Source: Acidobacteriaceae bacterium (GTDB lineage Bacteria; Acidobacteriota; Terriglobia; Terriglobales; Acidobacteriaceae). From it: a DNA stretch of 5,015 nucleotides. The notes below the pieces were generated by a model. That model worked only from the letters and a program-made list of their open reading frames with translations, did no database searches and had not been told where the DNA came from. Below are positions 1 to 5,015 of the stretch, piece by piece. The translations under genes were made by a program, and so were the position numbers. Within the stretch, counting starts at the first letter, position 1. The number at the start of each line of letters is the position of its first letter. The stretch lies in NCBI GenBank assembly GCA_003166055.1, contig PMWR01000379.1, forward strand, positions 1 to 5,015. Direction: 5' to 3'.

Positions 1-1575
1 ATCACCGAGGCCATGGTCATCGAACCTGAAGTCATGCTCCTCGACGAGCCCACCAACCACCTCGACCTGGCCGGTATTGAGTGGCTTGAAGAGTTGCTCC
101 GCGCCTCCTCCTTCGCCGCCGTCACCGTCAGCCACGATCGCTACTTCCTTGAGTCCACCTCCAGCCAGATCGTCGAGCTCAACCGCGTCTTCGCCGACGG
201 CCTCTTCCGCGTCAAAGGAACCTTCAGCCGCTTCCTCGAAGAAAAGCAAGTCTATCTCGAATCGCAAAGCCGCCAGCAGGAAAGCCTCCGCAACCAGGTC
301 CGCACCGAGATCGAGTGGCTCCGCCGCGGCCCCAAAGCCCGCACCACCAAGTCCAAAGCCCGCATCGATTCCGCCAACGAGATGATCGGCCAGCTCAAGG
401 CCATGGACGCCCGCACCACCGTCAACTCCGCCGGCATCGACTTCGAAGCCAGCCAGCGCAAAACCAAGCGCCTCGTAGAATTCAAAAACGTATCCTGCAC
501 CATCCCCGCTAGCCCGACTGAGCAGGAAGCAGTTCATGCGGAGGCAAGCGGCGCGGACGCAGTCCGTACGGAGGGAGGCGGGGGTTTCAATCCCCGCATT
601 GAAGCCACAGAGACAACGCGGGCTTTAGCCCCGGAAACGCGCCCCCTCTTCACCGGCCTGAACTTCATCCTCACCGCCGGCATGAAAGTCGGCCTCGTCG
701 GCCCCAACGGCAGCGGCAAAACCACCCTCCTCCGCCTCCTTCGCGGAGAAATCGAGCCGTCCGCCGGCTCCATCCGCCGCGCCGAATCCCTGCGCCTCGT
801 CTACTTCAGCCAGATGCGCGAGCTCGACGACAGCCTCACCCTCCGCCGCGCTCTCGCCCCTGAATCCGACGCCGTCATCTACCAGGGCCGCACAACGCAT
901 GTCGCCAGCTGGGCCGCGCGCTTCCTCTTCACCAGCGAGCAACTCAACCAGCCCGTCCGCAATCTTTCCGGCGGTGAAAGAGCCCGCGTCCTCATCGCCA
1001 AGCTCATGCTCGAACCCGCCGACGTCCTCCTCCTCGACGAGCCCACCAACGACCTCGACATCCCCACCCTTGAAATCCTCGAAGAAAATCTCCTCGACTT
1101 CCCCGGCGCGCTCGTCCTCGTCACCCACGACCGCTACCTGCTCAACCGCGTCGCCTCCACGGTCCTCGGTCTCGACGGCCGCGGACACACCGGCCAGTTC
1201 GCCGACTACGCCCAGTGGGAAGACTGGCTCATTGAACAGGACAACATCGAGCAGGACGGCCAGAAGCAGGACAAATCCGGCCGCCGCTCCGACGGCTCAG
1301 GCGCCCCGCAGCCAACCGGTGCTAACTCCGCTAACAACGCTAACTCGCCTAAGAAAAAGCTTTCCTATCTGGAAGCCCGCGAGTTCGCCGCCATCGAACA
1401 CCGCGTAGAAGAGTCCGACGCCCGTCTCGCCGCCGCCCGCGACCGCGTCGAACACCCCGACGTAGCCACCAACTCCGTCGCACTTCAGGAAGCACTAAAG
1501 GAACTCGACGCCGCCCAGCACGAAAACGACGCCCTCTACGCCCGCTGGGCCGAACTCACCGAGAAATCGAGTTAG
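1..1575 (+). CDS. uup: Uup-type ABC-F ATPase, 5'-truncated by the window edge
   Basis: The reading frame is open from base 1 (ITEAMVIEPEV...) to TAG at 1573-1575; the true start is off the left edge. Counting from Met at 13, the sequence shows: Walker B of ABC domain 1 (MLLDEPTNHLD, 8-18) and its H-switch (VSHDRY, 39-44); a charged, probably helical linker (75-155) with the Uup-like RRGPKARTTKSKARID; then a complete ABC domain 2 with Walker A GPNGSGKTT (230-238), signature LSGGERAR (318-325), Walker B LLLDEPTNDLD (339-349) and H-switch VTHDRY (370-375). A low-complexity Q/D/N/S stretch (408-447) leads to a C-terminal coiled coil (450-518), the hallmark that separates Uup from EttA. There are no membrane segments, as expected for ABC-F proteins, which act on ribosomes rather than in transport; Uup is also linked to transposon precise excision in E. 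coli. The oddity is an extra block of about 45 residues (165-210) between VEFKNVS and PLFTGLNF, where homologues have only a few residues. Family assignment is strong; the Uup subgroup is likely. Confidence 0.9.
   Translation: MTEAMVIEPEVMLLDEPTNHLDLAGIEWLEELLRASSFAAVTVSHDRYFLESTSSQIVELNRVFADGLFRVKGTFSRFLEEKQVYLESQSRQQESLRNQVRTEIEWLRRGPKARTTKSKARIDSANEMIGQLKAMDARTTVNSAGIDFEASQRKTKRLVEFKNVSCTIPASPTEQEAVHAEASGADAVRTEGGGGFNPRIEATETTRALAPETRPLFTGLNFILTAGMKVGLVGPNGSGKTTLLRLLRGEIEPSAGSIRRAESLRLVYFSQMRELDDSLTLRRALAPESDAVIYQGRTTHVASWAARFLFTSEQLNQPVRNLSGGERARVLIAKLMLEPADVLLLDEPTNDLDIPTLEILEENLLDFPGALVLVTHDRYLLNRVASTVLGLDGRGHTGQFADYAQWEDWLIEQDNIEQDGQKQDKSGRRSDGSGAPQPTGANSANNANSPKKKLSYLEAREFAAIEHRVEESDARLAAARDRVEHPDVATNSVALQEALKELDAAQHENDALYARWAELTEKSS
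541..640 (+). repeat. In-frame palindromic (REP-like) insertion within the ABC-F gene
   Basis: This roughly 100-bp block contains three stem-capable units in a row. CGGAC (554-558) pairs with GTCCG (562-566) around GCA. GGTTTCAAT (583-591) pairs with ATTGAAGCC (598-606) with a single G-T wobble around CCCCGC; an alternative fold pairs GCGGGG (578-583) with CCCCGC (592-597). GGGCT (620-624) pairs with AGCCC (627-631). It translates in frame to a Gly/Ala/Thr/Glu-rich linker at residues 177-209, exactly where domain 2 should follow the linker directly. Codon choice differs from the flanks: ACG, GCG, GCA, GGA, GGG, CGG and a TTA leucine occur here, while the rest of the gene favours C-ending codons. 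I infer a small dispersed palindromic element that inserted without breaking the frame. A GGGCTTTAGCCC-type core is something I recall from acidobacterial intergenic repeats, but this is unverified. Confidence 0.6.
1321..1347 (+). repeat. Three 9-bp tandem units (GCTAACNNN) in the ABC-F linker
   Basis: GCTAACTCC, GCTAACAAC and GCTAACTCG follow each other in frame and encode ANS-ANN-ANS. They sit in the flexible low-complexity linker between ABC domain 2 and the C-terminal coiled coil, so unit-number changes would keep the frame and probably be tolerated. Confidence 0.6.
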
Positions 1576-3466
1576 CTTCGCCGCGTGCAAACGTAATTGC
1601 CAGCACCGTTATATCGTCTTCCTGCCCAAACGCCTGCGCCGCATTCGCAATCTGTTCTGCCGATTGACGACTGATCGCCTTGGTGCGATCGAATCCGAAC
1701 AGCTCGCCACTTTCCGACTGCGCTTCGACCACGCCATCGGTCATCAGAGTGATTCGATCGCCGATCTGCAACTCGAGTGTGGTCTGCTCGTACTCTGGGA
1801 CATCTGTAAGTCCCAGCGGCAACCCGAATTCCAGTTCAACTTCTTCGCCGTTGCGGTATGGAGCCAGGTGACCTGCATTGGCAAGGGTGAGCGTTCCATC
1901 TAACGCGAGCACCGCACACAGACAAGTAATGAAGCCCCCGCTCCGCGCCGCAACCACCTGCCGGTTGAGGCGCGTCATCAGCGCGCCCGGTTGAAGATCC
2001 TCCGCCGCAAGCGTGCGGATAGCGCCAATCGCCAGCGCGCCCGTCATTGCCGCCTTCAATCCCTTGCCGCTCACATCGCCCACCACAAACAGCCACGCAC
2101 CATTCGGCTGCGGCAGCACCTGGTAAAAATCCCCACCCACTTCAGAGGCAGGAATGTATGCGGACTCAAGCCGGCAACCCGCCAACTCCGGCAGCGTAGC
2201 TGGAACCAGTTGTCGCTGAATCTCCCGCGCAGCCTCCAGCTCTCCCGCCGCGCGCGCCTGCTCCCGGCTAAGCCGCGTAAACCGGAAGTACATCACCACC
2301 CCGATCGCCAGCAGAAAAATCCCGTCCGCCAGGTCGTTGTAGAAGAGCGGCACCTCGTGCCACAGCAAGATCGGCCGCTCCAGCGCTTCCAGGTTCCAGC
2401 TGAAGACGCTGCCAATTTCCGAAGCATTCATCAGCATCACAGCGATCGCCGGCCCCACGCTGGGCAAAATCAGCCAGCGCGCCTCCGCGTTGCCCCGCCG
2501 GTGCCAGTAGAGCAGCACCACCGGTAGCAGCAACGCGGCCGGCAGCGTCACCGCCGACTCCAGAAGAAAATACGCGCCGTTGTGTACGATTCCCAACGCG
2601 CAAAGCAACGCAACAAGCGGGCAGACAAGCAGCGCGGCCTCGTACACCCGCCACATTCGGTTCGGCCGCTTGCGAATGAAGGCATAGGTGAACTCAATCT
2701 GCGCCACGATCGTCAGGTAGATCGCGGGGTCTGAGTAAAGGTCGTTCAGGATCCCCGGCGCAAACGCGTAAATCGCGGCCGTCGACAACCCGCCTCCGGT
2801 TCCCACCACCACCAGATAAATTCCCAGCCACAGGTATTCGCGAAATGCCCTTTGCGAAAAAAACAGAAGTAGGCTACCGATCCCCGCCAGCAGAATCACG
2901 AGGTTGATCGCGCCCGAGCCCACGAACCGCAGCAGCCGTTTCGACCGGTGCAGTTCGGCCACCCGCTTCACCGCATCCGGCGAACCAATCCACGCGGAAA
3001 GGTTCACCGCCTCATTCGCGTCAAACGCAACCCGCGGCGGATGAATGCGCACGGCCAGCACCACCGATTCCTTCTCCGCCGGCACCTCCAGCAGATCCTC
3101 CACCTGCTCACGCACCGTCCACGTCGGCTCAAAGTGCTCTGTCCCCGCGCGCGCCCCGTCAATGTACGCTTCGGTGACACCACCCTGCGCGATCAGCAGA
3201 ATCGTCAGCGCACCTGGATGCGCCGGAAGCTGGACGCGCAACCGGTACCAGCACGAAGTTGGGCACATGTCGCTCTGCGGTTGCGGATTCAGCTGCTGCC
3301 AGCCGCTGTCGTCCAGTTGCGGGCTCGCCCATGCGGGATTGTCGCCGGGCTGATAGCGCCAGCCATCGCTCAGCAGGACCGCCCCCGATGGAAAGGCTTC
3401 GATACTGGCCTGTCCCCAAGCCGCGCCCCCCAGGCACAGGAGTAAAGCTGGAAGAATCCTACGCAT
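1556..3466 (-). CDS. Membrane-bound SpoIIE/RsbU-like PP2C phosphatase with extracellular sensor and 7 TM segments
   Basis: A 636-residue protein, ATG at 3466-3464, TGA at 1558-1556. Residues 1-20 form a signal peptide (LPALLLCLGGAAWGQA). Residues 30-160 look like a jelly-roll/galactose-binding fold (SDGWRYQPGD, DDSGWQQL, WYRLRVQLP), as in the sensor part of 7TMR-DISM receptors and GH2 N-domains; C68 and C72 could form a disulfide. About seven hydrophobic segments follow (near 184-204, 211-234, 247-264, 274-294, 300-320, 331-349, 378-396), then a helical linker (398-420, EAAREIQRQL). The PP2C/SpoIIE domain spans 420-628: GGDFY (D446), GDVSGKG (D464), NAGH (530-533), TDGVVE (D577) and EDDITVL (D617/D618), so the usual metal-binding acidic residues are present. 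Such proteins dephosphorylate anti-sigma-factor antagonists in partner-switching pathways; no antagonist or anti-sigma gene is in view. No other ATG, GTG or TTG start lies between the upstream in-frame stop and this ATG. No Shine-Dalgarno sequence is visible, and a hairpin abuts the start. The gene lies 88 bp downstream of the GDSL gene on the same strand. The substrate is unknown. Confidence 0.9.
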   Translation of the reverse strand: MRRILPALLLCLGGAAWGQASIEAFPSGAVLLSDGWRYQPGDNPAWASPQLDDSGWQQLNPQPQSDMCPTSCWYRLRVQLPAHPGALTILLIAQGGVTEAYIDGARAGTEHFEPTWTVREQVEDLLEVPAEKESVVLAVRIHPPRVAFDANEAVNLSAWIGSPDAVKRVAELHRSKRLLRFVGSGAINLVILLAGIGSLLLFFSQRAFREYLWLGIYLVVVGTGGGLSTAAIYAFAPGILNDLYSDPAIYLTIVAQIEFTYAFIRKRPNRMWRVYEAALLVCPLVALLCALGIVHNGAYFLLESAVTLPAALLLPVVLLYWHRRGNAEARWLILPSVGPAIAVMLMNASEIGSVFSWNLEALERPILLWHEVPLFYNDLADGIFLLAIGVVMYFRFTRLSREQARAAGELEAAREIQRQLVPATLPELAGCRLESAYIPASEVGGDFYQVLPQPNGAWLFVVGDVSGKGLKAAMTGALAIGAIRTLAAEDLQPGALMTRLNRQVVAARSGGFITCLCAVLALDGTLTLANAGHLAPYRNGEEVELEFGLPLGLTDVPEYEQTTLELQIGDRITLMTDGVVEAQSESGELFGFDRTKAISRQSAEQIANAAQAFGQEDDITVLAITFARGEANSISR

Positions 3467-3469
3467 GAA

Positions 3470-3505
3470 TGAGGCGATTCTACTGCACGCAGGGTCATCG
3501 CCTCA
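3470..3505 (-). promoter_or_regulatory. 9-bp-stem hairpin ending 3 nt before the phosphatase start codon
   Basis: On the - strand TGAGGCGAT (3505-3497) pairs perfectly with ATCGCCTCA (3478-3470). The 18-nt loop holds a smaller nested dyad CTGC-GT-GCAG. The structure covers the place where a ribosome binding site would be, and no purine-rich site is seen there. It could be an RNA structure that limits translation of the phosphatase gene, a protein operator, or a terminator for the GDSL gene. No T tract follows the stem, which argues against a standard intrinsic terminator. The inverted repeat is directly visible; its function is inferred. Confidence 0.5.
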
Positions 3506-3519
3506 CACCTCAAATCGTG

Positions 3520-3529
3520 CCCCCCCCCC
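3520..3529. repeat. C10 homopolymer (G10 on the transcribed strand) between two genes
   Basis: Ten consecutive C lie in the 88-bp gap between the GDSL gene stop and the phosphatase start. On the - strand a TTGAAC (3541-3536), resembling a -35 box, lies upstream and the G10 would fall within a 17-nt spacer, but the hexamer at the -10 position (ACGATT) is a poor match. Tracts of this length are prone to slippage and to sequencing error. Confidence 0.6.
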
Positions 3530-3554
3530 GACGCAGTTCAATCAGGTCATTCGC

Positions 3555-4805
3555 CTATCGCCCAAACAAACTCAACGCCACCGCCTCGCCCATCGCCTTA
3601 TATCCCGCCGGTGAAGGATGCAAATGATCCCCGCAATCGAACCCAGGCAGCAGCCGTTCTGGATGCTCCGGATCGCGCACCACGCCATCGAAATCCACCA
3701 CCGCGTCAAAGTGCCCCGCCGCGCGAATCCAGGCGTTCACCGCCTGCCGGTCCTCCTCGCTCAGCGGACCGGGATGATAATAGTCCGACCCCACATACGG
3801 CGTAATCGTCGCGCCGATCACGCGCAACCCATGCGCATGCGCACGCAAAATCATCTGCTCATACGCCGCCAGCACATGCGTCACCCGCGCAGCATGCTCC
3901 GCCGGTGTCACCTCACCGGTCCGCGCCAGCCCTCCCAGATCGTTCACGCCCTCAAACACAATCACCCACCGCACGCCCGCCGGAGCCAGCACATCCCGAT
4001 CGAAGCGCGCCAACGCATTCGGACCCAATCCATCGGTCAGCAGATGGTTCCCGCCAATCCCCTGGTTTGAAACACCAATGCCTCGCGTACGCTTCGAAGC
4101 CTGCAGCCGCGCCGCTATCAAATCCGTCCAGCGATCGTTTCCATTGGTAGTCGCACCGTGCCCGTCCGTGGTCGAGTCCCCCAGCGCCACAACCGACGCT
4201 GCCCCAGCCGCAGCCAGCACATCGATTCCCGACACCTGATACCAGTGGTCCACATGCTTTGCATCCGGCAGATCTCGCGCCGCCACAAAATCCCCATGCA
4301 CGAAATATGAAGTCGCCCTCGACCCAGGATGTCCCGTCTGCCTCAATGGCGGCGCATCCAAATGAAACGTCACCGCAATATCCGAAAGCGCGGCCACCGG
4401 ACCATCGACCGCATCCGACACAAACTCCGCCCCCGGCGGCACCATCACATCGCTGCTCCCCGCAAATGTCAATGCCCGGTCCGTTGCCGGATCGATAGCA
4501 GCAGAGCCGGCAGAAACCGCCCGCGCAACATGCACCGAAGTAAAGTGCAACGCCTCCGACCCAAACGCATTCGATAAATGAACCCGCAGCGCCGTCCCGC
4601 CCACACTCAGATGGAAAATCTGCCGCACCGTCGCATCGCGCAAATCGTCCGCCGCCATCGCATTCTGCGGCTCCGGAACCTGTTGCGAAGCGCCCCAGCT
4701 CGCAACCCACACTTCCGGCTTTGCCTGCGCATTGGCGCGCACCCCAACACAAGCCAGACCCAGGAACATCACCGCAACCGCGCGGATCTTCAGTGCAAAG
4801 TTCAT
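3555..4805 (-). CDS. Exported SGNH/GDSL-family esterase (XynE-like)
   Basis: A 416-residue protein, ATG at 4805-4803, TAG at 3557-3555. Residues 1-28 are a signal peptide (K6/R8, hydrophobic AVAVMFLGLACVGV, then ANAQA), so it is exported to the periplasm or beyond. An N-terminal beta-rich region (30-175) carries WVASWGASQQ, TVRQIFHLSVGG, RVHLSNAFG and VPPGAEFVSD, as in the XynE-like SGNH group. The catalytic domain (about 203-414) has block I GDSTTDG with nucleophile S211, block II NQGIGGNH (248-254), block III GVND with N288, and block V DHLHP with D393 and H396. All four SGNH blocks are intact. The family hydrolyses ester bonds, often acetyl groups on xylan or other glycans; the exact substrate cannot be read from sequence. 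The frame stays open upstream to a GTG at 4982, but that extension lacks homology-like features, runs through the divergent gene's coding start, and would bury the signal peptide, so I chose the ATG at 4805. No strong Shine-Dalgarno precedes it. Confidence 0.9.
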   Translation of the reverse strand: MNFALKIRAVAVMFLGLACVGVRANAQAKPEVWVASWGASQQVPEPQNAMAADDLRDATVRQIFHLSVGGTALRVHLSNAFGSEALHFTSVHVARAVSAGSAAIDPATDRALTFAGSSDVMVPPGAEFVSDAVDGPVAALSDIAVTFHLDAPPLRQTGHPGSRATSYFVHGDFVAARDLPDAKHVDHWYQVSGIDVLAAAGAASVVALGDSTTDGHGATTNGNDRWTDLIAARLQASKRTRGIGVSNQGIGGNHLLTDGLGPNALARFDRDVLAPAGVRWVIVFEGVNDLGGLARTGEVTPAEHAARVTHVLAAYEQMILRAHAHGLRVIGATITPYVGSDYYHPGPLSEEDRQAVNAWIRAAGHFDAVVDFDGVVRDPEHPERLLPGFDCGDHLHPSPAGYKAMGEAVALSLFGR

Positions 4806-4881
4806 GGCATAAGGTTTATCATGGTCGCCCAGAGTAAATCGCTTTTTCAGGCGAAATAACTTGGCATTCCCGGAGGTCAGT
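4806..4881. promoter_or_regulatory. 76-bp divergent intergenic region between two exported-enzyme genes
   Basis: The GDSL gene reads leftward from 4805 and the right-edge gene reads rightward from 4882, so promoters for both must lie here or overlap the gene starts. The stretch is more AT-rich than its surroundings (for example AGAGTAAATC, GCGAAATAAC). It has two weak dyads: TCGC (4839-4842) with GCGA (4851-4854), and ATAA (4809-4812) with TTAT (4816-4819). I could not pick convincing -35/-10 pairs on either strand. Shared regulation is plausible but inferred. Confidence 0.45.
4872..4876 (+). promoter_or_regulatory. Shine-Dalgarno GGAGG for the right-edge gene
   Basis: GGAGG lies 5 nt before a GTG codon at 4882 that opens a signal-peptide-like reading frame. 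It is the clearest ribosome binding site in the window and decides that start. Confidence 0.75.
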
Positions 4882-5015
4882 GTGCATTTGTTCCTGAAGT
4901 CTTTTGCCGTTTCATTCGTTTGCGCATCCGCCGCATTAGCCCAAAGCCCCAGCACAACCGCACCCCCTCCGGTCACCTTCACCGCTGACCAGGATCACCA
5001 GAACATGATGGACCA
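4882..5015 (+). CDS. Exported protein, 3'-truncated; probable acetylxylan/glucuronoyl-type esterase
   Basis: Only the first 44 codons are in the window. The GTG start is preceded by GGAGG with a 5-nt spacer. Residues 1-21 form a signal peptide: HLFLKSFAVSFV with K6, then CASAALAQ, with cleavage expected after ALA (residue 20) or the following Q. The mature part begins SPSTTAPPPV, a Pro/Thr-rich lead, followed by TFTADQDHQNMMD. A DHQNMM-like motif right after the signal peptide is something I recall from secreted alpha/beta-hydrolases of Acidobacteriota and Planctomycetota annotated as acetylxylan or glucuronoyl esterases. The catalytic region is beyond the edge, so the enzyme class is a memory-based guess. 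It is divergent from the GDSL esterase gene, which fits a joint role in polysaccharide deacylation. The existence of the gene is well supported; the function is moderate. Confidence 0.7.
   Translation, partial: MHLFLKSFAVSFVCASAALAQSPSTTAPPPVTFTADQDHQNMMD

Noticed and set aside
625..1188. 187-codon open frame on the - strand inside the ABC-F gene.
   Set aside because: Very rich in Gly, Glu, Val and Ala with no motifs; it is the antisense reflection of the conserved ABC domain 2 coding sequence in GC-rich DNA.
1540..1550. GCCC-GCT-GGGC hairpin near the ends of the two convergent genes, considered as a terminator.
   Set aside because: Only a 4-bp stem with a 3-nt loop, within the ABC-F coding sequence, and no T tract on either strand.
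1991..2527. 178-codon + strand open frame opposite the phosphatase gene.
   Set aside because: Arg/His/Gln/Pro-rich antisense shadow typical of GC-rich genes; no ribosome binding site or domain signature noted.
2268..2654. 128-codon - strand open frame inside the phosphatase gene.
   Set aside because: Out-of-frame reading of the transmembrane region, with no recognisable domain; the main frame holds the continuous 7TM-PP2C protein.
3952..4752. 266-codon open frame on the - strand in another frame of the GDSL gene.
   Set aside because: Composition is implausible (Cys/Gly-rich throughout) and it overlaps a gene with all SGNH catalytic blocks intact.
4806..4982. Upstream extension of the GDSL gene to a GTG at 4982, itself starting with a vaguely signal-like MKVTGGGAVVLGLWANAADAQ.
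   Set aside because: The ATG at 4805 gives a proper signal peptide, and the extension overlaps the + strand gene start with its own GGAGG, signal peptide and conserved mature N-terminus. The signal-like look is a mirror of that gene's small-residue codons.
4936..5014. Possible C-terminal end of a - strand gene (VHHVLVILVSGEGD...) stopping at 4936.
   Set aside because: Too short to judge, and it lies opposite the better-supported + strand signal peptide and conserved N-terminus.

Overview
The window looks like chromosomal DNA from a GC-rich, Gram-negative-type soil bacterium, most likely an Acidobacteriota (Terriglobia-like) genome. This rests on strong C preference at third codon positions, an ABC-F protein of the style seen there, a SpoIIE-type phosphatase with a membrane receptor half, and secreted carbohydrate esterases. 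The assignment is from recalled family resemblance; no search was run. No rRNA, tRNA, CRISPR array, transposase or phage gene is visible.

Layout. (1) Positions 1-1575, + strand: the 3' part of a Uup-type ABC-F ATPase gene, whose first Walker A lies off the left edge. It carries an unusual in-frame block of inverted repeats (about 541-640) just before the second ATPase domain. (2) Positions 1556-3466, - strand: a secreted-sensor/7TM/PP2C (SpoIIE/RsbU-like) phosphatase, convergent with the ABC-F gene and overlapping it by 20 bp. (3) Positions 3467-3554: an 88-bp gap with a 9-bp-stem hairpin that ends 3 nt before the phosphatase start codon, and a run of ten C. (4) Positions 3555-4805, - strand: an exported SGNH/GDSL esterase of the XynE-like kind. 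(5) Positions 4806-4881: a 76-bp divergent intergenic region. (6) Positions 4882-5015, + strand: the 5' end of another exported protein, with a clear GGAGG ribosome binding site, a GTG start and a signal peptide. The mature N-terminus resembles secreted acetylxylan/glucuronoyl-type esterases of Acidobacteriota and Planctomycetota.

How the genes may work together. The two divergent exported (predicted) esterases suggest a small plant-polysaccharide (xylan side-chain) degradation locus. The phosphatase downstream of the GDSL gene has an extracellular jelly-roll-like region that could sense a carbohydrate and signal through its cytoplasmic PP2C domain. That link is inference from adjacency only. 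The ABC-F gene is a translation-associated housekeeping ATPase and probably unrelated.

Most worth a second look: the palindromic insertion inside the ABC-F reading frame, the hairpin and C10 tract in front of the phosphatase gene, and the short + strand gene start at the right edge, which forces a shorter start for the GDSL gene.
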